Assembly: GCA_029210945.1 (NCBI GenBank)
Contig: JARGGH010000007.1
Span: 29,903-93,902, forward strand
Length of the DNA stretch: 64,000 nt
DNA from: Anaerolineales bacterium
Lineage (GTDB): Bacteria; Chloroflexota; Anaerolineae; Anaerolineales; E44-bin32
Reading direction: 5' to 3'
Position numbers and translations under genes: made by a program. Shown piece by piece: positions 9,941-19,378 of this stretch. Numbering within the stretch: the first letter of the stretch is position 1; every line of letters starts with the position of its first letter. The notes beneath the pieces are model-generated. The model had not been told where the DNA came from, did not search any database, and saw only the letters and a program-made list of their open reading frames with translations.

Positions 9941-11162
9941 TCCGCGTCAACGACTTCCACACGTCAATCTTGCTCTGCGAACGCTCGACGCGCTTGAGCA
10001 GCGTCTTGGCTGAGGGCTTTGCCCACGACGGTGCCGGGACATCGTAATCGAAATCCGGCAGCGTCACGCGCTCGATCTCCCGCCCGAGCAGGTACTCGAT
10101 GCCCGAGATCAGCGGTTCGTCCTCCGGCGTGACGAACGTCCAGGCGACGCCATCCTTATCCAGGCGTGCCGTGCGGCCGATGCGGTGAACGTAGTTCTCC
10201 GCCTCATCCGGCACATCGTAATTGACCACGTGCGTGATATCGCTGATATCCAGCCCGCGCGCCGCCACGTTCGTCGCCACGAGGATGCGGGCGTTGCCTT
10301 TACGGAATCGTTCCAGTGAGCTCATGCGCTTTTTCTGGTGGAAATCGCCGTGGATCACCGCCACAGACATGCTCTCCTCGCGCAGTTTGCGGGTGACGAC
10401 GTCGGCTTCCGCCTTGGTGCGCGTGAAGACCAGCGCGCTCTCCACATTCTCGCGTTTGAGCAGCTCGATGAGCAACTCCTCCTTGAGGTGTTTGGGCACC
10501 GGGAAGATCTGCTGGTTGATCGCTGAGGGGGGAACGGCTGTGTCGATCTCGACCCGCAGCGGATTTTTCAGGTACTTGTAGGTCAGCGAGACGATCGGCT
10601 GCGGCATCGTCGCCGAGAAGAGCATCGTCTGGCGTTTCTCGGGCATGCGCTGCACGATCTCGTCGATGTCAGGGATGAAGCCCATGTCGAGCATGCGGTC
10701 GGCTTCGTCGAGCACAAAGATCTCGAGGTCCTTGAAAGAAACGTTGCCGCGCCGCATCTGGTCGAGCAGGCGTCCCGGCGTGGCGACGATCAGGTCGACG
10801 CCGCGCCGCAGGTCGTTCGATTGAGTGCGAATCGAGGTGCCGCCGTAGACCGCCAGCACCCGCAGGTGTGTGTGTTTAGAAAGTTCTTCGGCTTCCTCCG
10901 CGATCTGCACCGCCAGCTCGCGCGTCGGCGCCAGCACGACCATGCGTGGGTTCTTGGGCGCTTTTCCTTTGAGCATATGTTTCAGTGAGGGCAGCAGGAA
11001 GGCGACCGTCTTGCCCGTGCCGGTCTGGGCGGTGCCGAGCACATCGCGGCCTTCCATTGCGGCCGGGATAGTCTGCTCCTGCACCTGGGTCGGTTTTTGA
11101 AAGCCCTTCTCGCGCACGGCGCGCAGCAGGGGTTCGCTCAGATCAAAATCTTGAAACTGCAT
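9936..11162 (-). CDS. DEAD-box ATP-dependent RNA helicase (RhlE-like)
   Basis: This is a 408-residue DEAD-box helicase that would unwind short RNA duplexes in the cytoplasm, for example in ribosome assembly or mRNA decay. It has the Q motif (GFQKPTQVQEQTIP), Walker A (AQTGTGKT), PTRELA, TPGR, DEAD (VLDEADRMLDMGF), SAT, VFTRTK, ARGLD and HRIGRTAR motifs in order. The C-terminal extension after the second RecA domain is short (~60 residues) and ends basic, as in RhlE-type proteins. Its stop codon lies inside a short dispersed repeat. It is transcribed away from the gyrA-like gene. Confidence 0.94.
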   Translation of the reverse strand: MQFQDFDLSEPLLRAVREKGFQKPTQVQEQTIPAAMEGRDVLGTAQTGTGKTVAFLLPSLKHMLKGKAPKNPRMVVLAPTRELAVQIAEEAEELSKHTHLRVLAVYGGTSIRTQSNDLRRGVDLIVATPGRLLDQMRRGNVSFKDLEIFVLDEADRMLDMGFIPDIDEIVQRMPEKRQTMLFSATMPQPIVSLTYKYLKNPLRVEIDTAVPPSAINQQIFPVPKHLKEELLIELLKRENVESALVFTRTKAEADVVTRKLREESMSVAVIHGDFHQKKRMSSLERFRKGNARILVATNVAARGLDISDITHVVNYDVPDEAENYVHRIGRTARLDKDGVAWTFVTPEDEPLISGIEYLLGREIERVTLPDFDYDVPAPSWAKPSAKTLLKRVERSQSKIDVWKSLTRK

Positions 11163-11202
11163 CTTTCTCTCTAGAATTCCTTCTCCGGCCTGATGTACGA
11201 AA

Positions 11203-11227
11203 GAACCGCCCCCCTTTGGAGCGGTTC
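11203..11227. repeat. Inverted repeat in the helicase leader
   Basis: GAACCGC and GCGGTTC form a perfect 7-bp stem around an 11-nt C-rich spacer, about 40 nt before the helicase start. It could fold in the helicase 5' leader. No run of T follows on either strand. Confidence 0.4.
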
Positions 11228-11253
11228 GTAAGCCGGTCCATTAACTTATGTAT

Positions 11254-11283
11254 AGTTTACCGCGAGGTGGGTGGAAGCGTCAA
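11254..11283 (-). promoter_or_regulatory. Possible helicase promoter
   Basis: On the minus strand TTGACG (-35) and TAAACT (-10) are 18 bp apart, giving a leader of about 85 nt that contains the inverted repeat. The -10 match is only moderate. Confidence 0.4.
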
Positions 11284-11361
11284 ACATGTGACTTCTGTCG
11301 GAAGGATGTCACAAACCAACCAAAATCTCCCCAAATCTCCTCACCAAAAATCGCGTTCTAT

Positions 11362-11390
11362 TTGACGCCGCCGTGCCGCTCACTTATTAT
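11362..11390 (+). promoter_or_regulatory. Sigma70-type promoter of the gyrA-like gene
   Basis: TTGACG and TATTAT are separated by 17 bp. Transcription would start near 11397, leaving a ~27-nt leader with GAGGTGA as ribosome binding site before the ATG at 11424. Confidence 0.7.
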
Positions 11391-11423
11391 ACGGCCGCGT
11401 CAGTTCCCCTCACGAGGTGACAA

Positions 11424-14054
11424 ATGGAAGTTGGTTTGGTCAAGCAGATCGACATCGACGACGAGATGCAGCAGTCCTATCTCGATTACGCCATGAGCGT
11501 GATCGTCTCGCGCGCCCTGCCCGACGCGCGCGATGGCTTCAAGCCGGTGCACCGCCGCATCCTCTACGCCATGCACGCCATGGGCATGCGCCCCGATGCG
11601 CCCTACCGCAAGTCGGCGCGCATCGTCGGCGAGGTGCTCGGCAAATACCACCCCCACGGCGATATGGCGGTCTACGACGCCATGGTGCGCATGGCGCAGT
11701 CATTTTCGATGCGCTATGAATTAATTGAAGGTCAGGGCAACTTCGGCTCAATCGACGGGGACCCGCCGGCAGCGATGCGCTACACCGAAGCCCGCCTCGA
11801 CCCGCTCTCGATGGAGATCATGACCGACCTGGGCAAGGAGACTGTGCCCTTCGTCGAGAACTTCGACGGCTCGCTGCGCGAACCGATCGTGCTGCCCTCC
11901 AGCGTTCCCAACCTGCTCGTCAACGGCGCCTACGGCATCGCCGTCGGTATGTCGACCTCGATCCCGCCGCACAACATGGGCGAGATCTGTGACGCGCTGA
12001 TTCACATGCTCGAGAACTGGTCCAAACTCGATGATGTCACCGTCGAGGAGCTGATGAATTTCATCCCGGGCCCCGACTTCCCCACCGGCGGCATCATCCT
12101 GCAGGACAAGGAGCGCGGGCGCACGCTCGCCTCGGCGTACGGCCGCGGTCGCGGCAAAATCACGCTGCAGGCGCGCGCCCATATCGAGGATGCAGGCCGC
12201 GGTCGCACGCGCGTGATCATCACCGAACTGCCCTACCAGACGAACAAATCCAATCTGATCGAACGCATCGCCAGCCTGGCGCGCGATGGCGGCCTCGAGG
12301 GGCTGACCGACCTGCGCGACGAATCCGATCGCGAGGGCCTGCGCATCGTGCTCGAAATCTCCAAGGCCGGCGACCCGGAGAAGATCCTTGTGACGCTGTA
12401 CAAACGCACGCCAATGCGCGGCACCTTCAGCATCATCATGCTGGCACTCGTCGACGGCGAACCGCGCATGCTCGGGCTTAAACAGGCCCTGAAAGTCTTC
12501 CTCGAGCATCGCCTGGAGGTCGTCAAGAGGCGCACTGAGTACGATCTGAAACGTGCAAAAGAACGTGAGCACATCCTCGCCGGTCTGAAGATCGCCCTCG
12601 ACAACCTCGATGAGGTGATCAACCTGATCCGCAAAGCGCAGGACGCCGAACAGGCCCACCAACGCCTCCAGAAACAGCTCAAGTTGAGCGAGATCCAGGC
12701 GCAGGCGATCCTCGACATGCCTCTGAAGCGCCTCTCGAGTCTGGAACGCAAGAAGATCGTCGAGGAGCATAAGGAGATCCTGAAAAGCATCAAGGAACTC
12801 GAATCACTCCTGCGATCTCCGAAGAGGATGCGCGCTGCAATTTCGGATGAGTTGGCCGCATTGAAGGACACCTACGGGGACCGCCGCCGCACGCTGATCG
12901 TCGACGAGAGCGACATGCAAAAGTCGACCGTGCTGACCGCCTCCGACCTCGCACCCGAAAAAGAGACCTGGGTGGTGATCAGCGATGACGGCAAAGTATC
13001 CCGCACCACGACGATGCGTCTGCCGGCGCTTTCCGGCCGCGATGCACCGACGCTTGTGGTCGGCGCCAACACCCGCGACGTGCTTTACCTGTTCGACAAA
13101 CGCGGCAACGGCGCTGCGATCCCGGTACACACCATCCCGGAAACCGATGAGGCCTACCAGGGCAAACAACTGAGCGCCATCTCACCTTTTAACGCCAGCA
13201 CTGAGCTGGTTTCGGCCGTCTCGCTGCCCTCCGGGGTTGGCCGCTTGCCGGCAGACCAGGCCTACGTCGTCTTCGGCACACGCGCAGCGATGGTCAAAAA
13301 GACCGATGTGCGTGATTTCCCGGGCCCCTCCACACGCAGTTTCGAAGCGGTGCGCATCAACGATGGCGATGAACTGGGTTGGGCGGAGGTGACCTTCGGC
13401 AAGGACGACCTGATCATGGTGAGCAGCGCCGGCCAGGCAATCCGTTTCTCCGAAGAGGACGTTCGCCCGATGGGATTGGCCGCCGCCGGAGTGATCGGGA
13501 TGAAGATCGGCAGTAAGGACAAAATCGTGGGCATGGGTATCGTCCGACCCGATCAGGAGCTGCTCATCGTCACGGATGATGGTCAGGCCAAGCGCAGCAA
13601 GCTCAAGGAATTCCCGCAGCAGGGTCGCAACGGCAAGGGTGTCATCGCCTGGAAGTCGGGCGACTTCGAGAAACTTGCCGGAGCGGCGGTCGGCGAGGAG
13701 AAAGACCGCGCCATCGTGCGCTTCGGGCGCCGACAGCCGCGCTCGCTGCGCTTCGGCGACGCGCCGCGCCGCGCCCGCGCCTCCGTCGGGAAGGCGATGT
13801 TCGACATGGGTGAGAGCAACGAGATCACACGCATCGACCCGGCGCTGCCGCGCCCGTCGTACCGCGATCTACCCGCACCCTCTGCCAGGCCAGAAAAGAA
13901 GAAAGAAACAACGAAGAAATCCGCTCCCAAGAAAAAACCAGCGGCCAAAAAGAAATCAGCGGCGAAGAAGTCAACGACTAAGAAGAAAACATCGACGAAG
14001 AAGAAAGCATCGCGGAAGAAATCGACAGGAAAGAAGTCGTCTTCGAAGAAATGA
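11424..14054 (+). CDS. gyrA: DNA gyrase subunit A-like type IIA topoisomerase with Lys-rich tail
   Basis: This is the breakage-reunion subunit of a type IIA topoisomerase. The 876-residue protein has the winged-helix/tower core with catalytic Tyr120 ([10 protein letters not shown]) and a [11 protein letters not shown] block typical of GyrA rather than ParC. In the quinolone-determining region the sequence is [10 protein letters not shown]: Met81 stands where E. coli GyrA has Ser83, while the Asp87 equivalent (Asp85) is kept. The C-terminal beta-pinwheel carries a degenerate GyrA box, QGRNGKG, instead of QRRGGKG. Residues 821-876 form a tail made mostly of Lys, Ser, Thr and Ala, like a histone H1 tail. 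No gyrB is adjacent. ParC remains possible, but the core favours GyrA. Confidence 0.9.
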   Translation: MEVGLVKQIDIDDEMQQSYLDYAMSVIVSRALPDARDGFKPVHRRILYAMHAMGMRPDAPYRKSARIVGEVLGKYHPHGDMAVYDAMVRMAQSFSMRYELIEGQGNFGSIDGDPPAAMRYTEARLDPLSMEIMTDLGKETVPFVENFDGSLREPIVLPSSVPNLLVNGAYGIAVGMSTSIPPHNMGEICDALIHMLENWSKLDDVTVEELMNFIPGPDFPTGGIILQDKERGRTLASAYGRGRGKITLQARAHIEDAGRGRTRVIITELPYQTNKSNLIERIASLARDGGLEGLTDLRDESDREGLRIVLEISKAGDPEKILVTLYKRTPMRGTFSIIMLALVDGEPRMLGLKQALKVFLEHRLEVVKRRTEYDLKRAKEREHILAGLKIALDNLDEVINLIRKAQDAEQAHQRLQKQLKLSEIQAQAILDMPLKRLSSLERKKIVEEHKEILKSIKELESLLRSPKRMRAAISDELAALKDTYGDRRRTLIVDESDMQKSTVLTASDLAPEKETWVVISDDGKVSRTTTMRLPALSGRDAPTLVVGANTRDVLYLFDKRGNGAAIPVHTIPETDEAYQGKQLSAISPFNASTELVSAVSLPSGVGRLPADQAYVVFGTRAAMVKKTDVRDFPGPSTRSFEAVRINDGDELGWAEVTFGKDDLIMVSSAGQAIRFSEEDVRPMGLAAAGVIGMKIGSKDKIVGMGIVRPDQELLIVTDDGQAKRSKLKEFPQQGRNGKGVIAWKSGDFEKLAGAAVGEEKDRAIVRFGRRQPRSLRFGDAPRRARASVGKAMFDMGESNEITRIDPALPRPSYRDLPAPSARPEKKKETTKKSAPKKKPAAKKKSAAKKSTTKKKTSTKKKASRKKSTGKKSSSKK

Positions 14055-14094
14055 GGTAAGGCACTCTGGCACCCGGGCACCCAGACACCCAGGC

Positions 14095-14109
14095 TCCCTG
14101 ATCCCTATT
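14095..14109. repeat. Short dispersed word at a gene 3' end (copy 2)
   Basis: TCCCTGATCCCTATT, identical to 9926-9940, again overlaps the stop codon of a minus-strand gene. It sits in a 50-bp convergent gap that also holds a degenerate CACCC-rich series (14070-14090). Confidence 0.5.
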
Positions 14110-15583
14110 CCGGCAGCGTATAGATGATCTGATTCTCGGCCCTTGAAGAAGGCGAGGCGGGGACGATCTTCGAGCCCTTGGTCAACGTGCCTTCGTAGGG
14201 CGCGTCTCCGTAAGCCGTCATCCAACCATCAAGCACGAACGGGATCGTCCCCCCGGCCGGGATCCACTCACCGTTATAAAGGCGGGCGACATGGATGTGC
14301 GTGCCGGTCGCCCTGCCGCCCTCACATGAAGGGTGCCCCAGCAGATCACCCCGCGCGACGCTCCTGCCAGCCGGCACACGACCCTGCGTGGCGACATGGA
14401 AGAAGAACAGCACCCAACCGGTGCGGGCGTCGCCATCGCCGTCCAGATCCAGCACGACGGTGGCCTCTTCACTGCGGGCAATCACGCCGTCTTCCGGGGC
14501 GGTGAACCACTCATCCGAAGGCACACAACCCGTTTCTTCCGAAGGCGGGGCGAAGTCGAGCGCGCCGAGCGGCAGGCTTGTCCCCCAGGAGGGATGCGGG
14601 CCTCCAGTAAAATCCCACACCCGGTTGGGCGGAAATGGCAAAGACAGCTCGGGCTGCTGCAGGCTTCCGGGAATCAGGACCTGCTCGTTCTCAAACGGAT
14701 CCCCCCACAATTCGTAGTAGGTCTTGTAAAAACCGCCCGGGCTGACGGCCTGCTCAAATTCCGCTTTGCCATACATCCCGGCGAACAGCGACTGCAGCGC
14801 CACCGTGCCAGCGTTCTGCCATGGATCGGGCCGCAGGACGAGCCCGTCTGCCAGCACAATTTCCTTCATCGTGCCCGTGCGCCATCCGTAGTAGCCGTCG
14901 TTCAGGCGCTCTGCAGCCCAGGACAACTGCAGGTACAAACCGCGCCAGCGATAATCATCCACACCTAACGGGTAACGCAGGATCTCATCCGACACTTCCG
15001 CAATCGAGAGGGCCCCGCTCTGGTGTTCGAGCAGCGCTAACAGCAGCCGTGGGTTGATCGAGTAATAGTTCGAAATGACCTCGACGACGTTCCATGACGT
15101 GCGCTGCTTATCATTCGCGTAGGATTCCATTCCGGCTAAGTAGCCCGGATGCGAGCGGATCTCAGCTTCGATGTCAACACCGATTGCTGTCGGACCATTG
15201 ACCACTTCGCTGTCGGGCAGGATTTTAAACGCCGGCCCAGTCAGGGGCACGTAGTACGCAGGGATGCGCATTGGGTATCCCGCCGGGAGTGTGGTGACCG
15301 CCTCCGGCAGGCCTGGATTCTCGGCACGGATCTCAGCCACCGTAGTGTTAAAATGCGCCGCGAGGGCTTCCAGCGTATCGCCGTTCTGGGCGGTGTAGTC
15401 AAAAACCTCGCCAGGCGGAAACAGCCCGCGCGTGGGTATCGCAGTCGCATCTGGATCAATGTAGGTCTCCTCCGTCGCCGGCGTGGGCACAACTGCCGCA
15501 GGCGCGGCAGAACAGCCGGCCAGCAGCGAGGCAAGCAGAACTACAGCAATCACATACTTAGATTGTCGTCGGGAAACTATCAT
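14105..15583 (-). CDS. LysM-M23 lipoprotein, paralogue 1
   Basis: This is a predicted secreted lipoprotein (lipobox LLAGC, Cys at about residue 24) of 492 residues acting at the cell wall. In order it has a Thr/Pro linker, a LysM-like domain (YTAQNGDTLEALAAHFNTT), a helical region with SINPRLLLALLEHQSG that recalls lysozyme-type helices, and a C-terminal LytM/M23-like domain. The M23 part keeps GALDFAP (Asp ligand), FFHV and GTHIHVAR (HxH), but the His four residues before the Asp is Leu; a GGPH His lies further upstream. It is the last of three tandem relatives, and its start overlaps the stop of paralogue 2 by 4 bp. Peptidoglycan endopeptidase is the likely role, unproven. Confidence 0.85.
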   Translation of the reverse strand: MIVSRRQSKYVIAVVLLASLLAGCSAAPAAVVPTPATEETYIDPDATAIPTRGLFPPGEVFDYTAQNGDTLEALAAHFNTTVAEIRAENPGLPEAVTTLPAGYPMRIPAYYVPLTGPAFKILPDSEVVNGPTAIGVDIEAEIRSHPGYLAGMESYANDKQRTSWNVVEVISNYYSINPRLLLALLEHQSGALSIAEVSDEILRYPLGVDDYRWRGLYLQLSWAAERLNDGYYGWRTGTMKEIVLADGLVLRPDPWQNAGTVALQSLFAGMYGKAEFEQAVSPGGFYKTYYELWGDPFENEQVLIPGSLQQPELSLPFPPNRVWDFTGGPHPSWGTSLPLGALDFAPPSEETGCVPSDEWFTAPEDGVIARSEEATVVLDLDGDGDARTGWVLFFFHVATQGRVPAGRSVARGDLLGHPSCEGGRATGTHIHVARLYNGEWIPAGGTIPFVLDGWMTAYGDAPYEGTLTKGSKIVPASPSSRAENQIIYTLPE

Positions 15584-17163
15584 CGCGTGATAAGCGTCTC
15601 ACGGGTTGCGCAGGTGCAGGCCAGCACCTCATCATCGCCGCGGACCAGCGCCCCTTGATAGGGCTTCGAGCCGGCCTGCGCCACCCAACCATCCAGATTA
15701 AAAGGAATCGGTCCATCGGCAAGGATCCACTCACCATTGTACTTCCTGGCGAGGTGAATGTGGGTTCCGGTCGCGATCCCGCCCTCACAGGATGGGTGCC
15801 CGATCCGATCACCGGCAGCAACCAGATCCCCCTCTTGTACACGGCCATCTTCGGCAATGTGGAGATAGAGCAGCGCCCACCCGCTGTGCTCGCGCCCGTC
15901 GCCGTCCAGGTCCAGCACGACCACGCCGTCCTCGCTGCGCACAACGATCCCCGGCGCGGAGGCGGTCGCCCAATCCTCTGAAACGTAGCAGCCGGTGACG
16001 CTCGCTGCCGGCGCGAAGTCGAGCGCAGCCCAGGCGCTCTCGCGCTCCCAGGCGCCGTGCGGCCCGCCGGTGAACGACCACAGGTGGCCTTCGATAAATG
16101 GCAGGATCAAAGGCGGCTGCTCCACACCCGGCTCAAAGAGCGGATAATCATACGCCCATGGGTCGCCAAAAAAATCAATGTAGACGTTCAGCAACTGTTC
16201 GGACCCCCATTCTGCTTCCCAGTCTGACGATGACTGATCCAGCGCGAAGAAATACTGCAGCGCGACCGTGCCGGCGTTCAAGTCCGACGCCAATCGCAGT
16301 GCCGCGCCATCTTCAAAACGCAGCTCAGTGATCGTCCCCGAACGCCAGCCGTAATATCCGTTTCCGAGCTCATTCGCCAGCCAGGTCAGCTGCCGGTACA
16401 GTCCCGGGATCTGCGGATCGATCATGCCCATCGGATACATGAACTCATCGCCCTCTGGTTTTTCCGGGTTGCTCAGCCAGCCGGCCTCGTATTCGAGCAA
16501 CGCCAGCAGCAAGCGCGGGTTGACGGAGTTGTTGCGCGCCACCAGCGCGACCACCTCTGCACCGGTCCGCCACTTGCCATAGACGGTCTCGCGATAGCGT
16601 TTGAGATAGCCGGGTTGAGATTCCACGAAGGCGTCAATATCGAAGGAAGATGCATTCGGAGAAAAGACCATCTCTGAATCCGGGATCCAGCGCTCTTCGG
16701 GTGAAGTGTCCCCCAGCCGCTTCGGGATCAGCAGGATCTGTTCCGGATCGACCATGCGATGATCCTGCGGAAGCACGCCGGTCGAGGAGATTTCTTCCGG
16801 TAGAACCCCAAAACGGATGGCGACCGATTTCAGGCTGTCGCCGGGCTGCGCTTCATAGACCAGCGTCTGCGGCTCCTCCGTTCCCACCGCACCGGACGTA
16901 GGTGTCGCGGGGAATGTGGGCGAGACAACCGGCTCGGGTTGCGCGGGGGTCTTCGTGGCTGGCAGCGCGGTCGGGATCGGAAGGGTCAGTGTAGGAGGAT
17001 CGTCGATCCCGGTGGGGATGAGGGTAGGCGAGGGCAGGCCACCTGAACCGATGGCGGCGGAAGGGGCGACGTTTGCGCGCGCGCATGCAAGCATCGCAAA
17101 ACCCACCGCGATCAAGGCCACCAATGCCCGTTTATCCAGCGTCCGTCTCTGCCCGGTCATCAT
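15580..17163 (-). CDS. LysM-M23 lipoprotein, paralogue 2
   Basis: The same architecture as its neighbours: lipobox MLAC, a Thr/Pro-rich linker, a LysM-like segment (YEAQPGDSLKSVAIRFGV), a helical middle with VNPRLLLALLEYEAG, and an M23-like C terminus (AALDFAPA, LYLHI, GTHIHLARKY). I chose the ATG at 17163 (527 residues) because AGGTGA lies four bases before it and this removes a long overlap; a start at 17205 is also open. The canonical first zinc His is replaced by Trp in WAALD, with GGPH upstream as a possible substitute. The three genes very likely arose by tandem duplication and may be translationally coupled. Confidence 0.85.
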   Translation of the reverse strand: MMTGQRRTLDKRALVALIAVGFAMLACARANVAPSAAIGSGGLPSPTLIPTGIDDPPTLTLPIPTALPATKTPAQPEPVVSPTFPATPTSGAVGTEEPQTLVYEAQPGDSLKSVAIRFGVLPEEISSTGVLPQDHRMVDPEQILLIPKRLGDTSPEERWIPDSEMVFSPNASSFDIDAFVESQPGYLKRYRETVYGKWRTGAEVVALVARNNSVNPRLLLALLEYEAGWLSNPEKPEGDEFMYPMGMIDPQIPGLYRQLTWLANELGNGYYGWRSGTITELRFEDGAALRLASDLNAGTVALQYFFALDQSSSDWEAEWGSEQLLNVYIDFFGDPWAYDYPLFEPGVEQPPLILPFIEGHLWSFTGGPHGAWERESAWAALDFAPAASVTGCYVSEDWATASAPGIVVRSEDGVVVLDLDGDGREHSGWALLYLHIAEDGRVQEGDLVAAGDRIGHPSCEGGIATGTHIHLARKYNGEWILADGPIPFNLDGWVAQAGSKPYQGALVRGDDEVLACTCATRETLITR

Positions 17164-17167
17164 TCGT

Positions 17168-18838
17168 TCACCTGGTGATCTGGTTGTCCTCGTTGCGACA
17201 GGCACAGGCTTCGTAGCGGTCCGTGCCTTTGCTCAGATAGCCATCATACGGCGTCCCGGTGCCTGACGCTACCCAGCCATCGAGAATAAATTCTATCGGC
17301 CCATCCGCGGATATCCACTCCCCGTGATACTTCCGGGCGATGTGCAGGTGCGTTCCCGTGGTTACCCCGCCCTCGCAGGAGGGATGGCCGATCCGATCAC
17401 CGGCGCGCAACACTGTCCCGGTCTGAACGCGGTCCCAGCTCTCAACGTGCATATACAATAAAACCCAGCCCGTTTGTTCATACCCATCCATATCAAGATC
17501 CAGCAGCACCGTACCCTCGTCTACACGGACAACCAGCCCATCGGCGGCTGCCACCACCCACTCATCCGACTGGACACAGCCATAAGCGAATCCGGGCGGC
17601 GCGAAATCGAGTGCACCCCAGGCTGCCCACTCACCCCAGGCGCTGTGCGGCCCGCCGGTAAATGACCAGGTCTTACCTTCTTCGAACGGGAGTTGAAGCG
17701 GGGGTTGCTTCAGATCGGGTGGGACCAATGGCTCAACTGCCCGCTGGAACGGGTTTCCGTACAGCGCTTGATAAAAACTAAAGAATCCTCCCTCGGAGAC
17801 GATCTCTCTCCATGCACCTGACGGATAAAGCTGCGCAAAGAGATACTGAACCGCGGCCGTACCGGCGTTAATTCCCTTCCCCGGTGGAATATACGCCCCA
17901 TCACCGGTTATCATCGGCCCCGCCCAACCCGCCTTCCACAAATAATAGCCATGGTTGAGTTGATCGGCAGCCCACGATAGCTGTGACCACAACCCCTCCC
18001 AGGTATAGGCCACATATCCCATCGGGTAGGTCCGCTCAATGCCGGTCACCTGCGGTTGGGACAGCCATCCCGACTGGTACTCCAGCAGCGCCAGCAGCAG
18101 GCGCGGCGAGACGGAGTAACGCTCGGCGACCAATTGCACGATCGAGGCGCCTCCCATTTCGACCCCCTCGACCTCTTCAACATAGAGGTCCAGCAAGCCG
18201 CCCCGCGCTCGAATCTCAGCAAAATGGTCGAACGTAAGGCTCGTCGGGCCGTATACGAGATCCGAATCCGGGATGATCTTAAAAGCGGGTCCAGGCTCTT
18301 GAGGGCTAGGAGCCGGGATCAGCAAGAGCTGTCCCACGGACAGGAAGTCAGGGTTGAGCAGATCGTTGGCGCGCTTCACCATCGTGCCTGAGACGCCGAA
18401 TCTCCCTGCGATGACGTTCAGCGAATCGCCGGGGTGCACAACGTACCACTCTTGCTCTGTGCGAACAGGTGGCGGATCACGGAATGGGTCAGGGGTGGGT
18501 GTGCCGGCAAAGGCCACGGTGGGAATTTGGGTGGGACTCGTTTGAGGAAGCAGATCCAAGGTTTCTTCTGCCTCTGAAACGCGGTCATCAATCGGGGCGA
18601 TCAAGCCGACCCACGGCTCAACCAGCTGTTCGTCCGTTGCAGCAGCTTCAGGGCTGCGACAGCTTGCGACCAGCAAGACGAACGGCAAGATCGACGCACA
18701 CAACAAAAAACGGGAGCGAGCATGCGCTTCCAAATTTTGCCGGACGATCAGACCGGTCGTAGGCAATAAACTCAGAGAAGTCAGAGTTGGCATATTTTTC
18801 CGCATGGATGAAACCTTGGTTGAGGTTTCAAGTTCCAT
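17168..18838 (-). CDS. LysM-M23 lipoprotein, paralogue 3
   Basis: First gene of the tandem array, up to 556 residues. The lipobox LVASC lies unusually far in (about residue 60), so the true start may be the internal ATG at 18805, which has AAGG eight bases upstream. Domains follow in the same order: LysM (YVVHPGDSLNVIAGRFGV), a helical middle with SVSPRLLLALLEYQSGWLS, and M23-like (GALDFAPP, LYMHV, GTHLHIARKY). All three paralogues share GGPHxxWG and the C-terminal FxLDGW motif. The role is probably wall remodelling; the helical middle could act on glycan strands, since it has a Glu in a lysozyme-like setting, but that is inference. Confidence 0.84.
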   Translation of the reverse strand: MELETSTKVSSMRKNMPTLTSLSLLPTTGLIVRQNLEAHARSRFLLCASILPFVLLVASCRSPEAAATDEQLVEPWVGLIAPIDDRVSEAEETLDLLPQTSPTQIPTVAFAGTPTPDPFRDPPPVRTEQEWYVVHPGDSLNVIAGRFGVSGTMVKRANDLLNPDFLSVGQLLLIPAPSPQEPGPAFKIIPDSDLVYGPTSLTFDHFAEIRARGGLLDLYVEEVEGVEMGGASIVQLVAERYSVSPRLLLALLEYQSGWLSQPQVTGIERTYPMGYVAYTWEGLWSQLSWAADQLNHGYYLWKAGWAGPMITGDGAYIPPGKGINAGTAAVQYLFAQLYPSGAWREIVSEGGFFSFYQALYGNPFQRAVEPLVPPDLKQPPLQLPFEEGKTWSFTGGPHSAWGEWAAWGALDFAPPGFAYGCVQSDEWVVAAADGLVVRVDEGTVLLDLDMDGYEQTGWVLLYMHVESWDRVQTGTVLRAGDRIGHPSCEGGVTTGTHLHIARKYHGEWISADGPIEFILDGWVASGTGTPYDGYLSKGTDRYEACACRNEDNQITR

Positions 18839-18850
18839 GCCAGTGAAAGG

Positions 18851-19378
18851 TTAATCGCGGGGCGCGTTCCCGTAACGCAGCGCCTTGACCATGACGTAAG
18901 CTGGCTCAGAAATATGCCTCAATCTGCCGCGATGATCCACATAAGACCACTCACCGGGATCTTCGCTGTACACACTGTAACCGTGCTGCCGGTACAGCTG
19001 CTGCGCGCGGAGATTCGCTTTCGCAACCGAGATGACCGCATTTGCATAGTTTCGGTCCACCAGCGCCGCTTCCGCCGTCCACAGCAGCCGTGAACCGATG
19101 CCCTGATTCCGAAAATGGGGTTTCACACGGAATGAGTGAAAGTAGCCCGTCCGGGCGCCGCCAAACGAGGACTTCCAGATCGAGTGCAGGTGCACGAACA
19201 ACTGACCGACAACCTGATCGGTCGCCTCCGCCACAAAGATCATGCGGCGGTCGCGCTGGGCTTCACGCAGCGCCTGCCGATAAACCCGGCGGAAATGAGC
19301 GTATTTGCCGTCCCATTCGAGCGCATCGAGATCAGATTCTGTCGCTGTGCGGATGCGCACCCCGAGCGTATCAACCAT
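18851..19378 (-). CDS. GNAT family N-acetyltransferase
   Basis: A 175-residue single GNAT domain with FRVKPHFRNQGIGSRLL as the acetyl-CoA pyrophosphate loop (Q/R-x-x-G-x-G) and NLRAQQLYRQHGYSVY as the C-terminal acceptor-side helix. The substrate is unknown. The ATG at 19378 is preceded by GGAGGAGG and overlaps the stop of the upstream nucleotidyltransferase gene by 8 bp, so the two are probably cotranscribed. An open frame continues upstream, but it lies inside that gene. Confidence 0.88.
   Translation of the reverse strand: MVDTLGVRIRTATESDLDALEWDGKYAHFRRVYRQALREAQRDRRMIFVAEATDQVVGQLFVHLHSIWKSSFGGARTGYFHSFRVKPHFRNQGIGSRLLWTAEAALVDRNYANAVISVAKANLRAQQLYRQHGYSVYSEDPGEWSYVDHRGRLRHISEPAYVMVKALRYGNAPRD

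Noticed and set aside
11748..12770. 340-codon minus-strand frame inside the gyrA-like gene
   Set aside because: Antisense shadow of a clearly conserved topoisomerase; GC-rich coding DNA often leaves such frames open.
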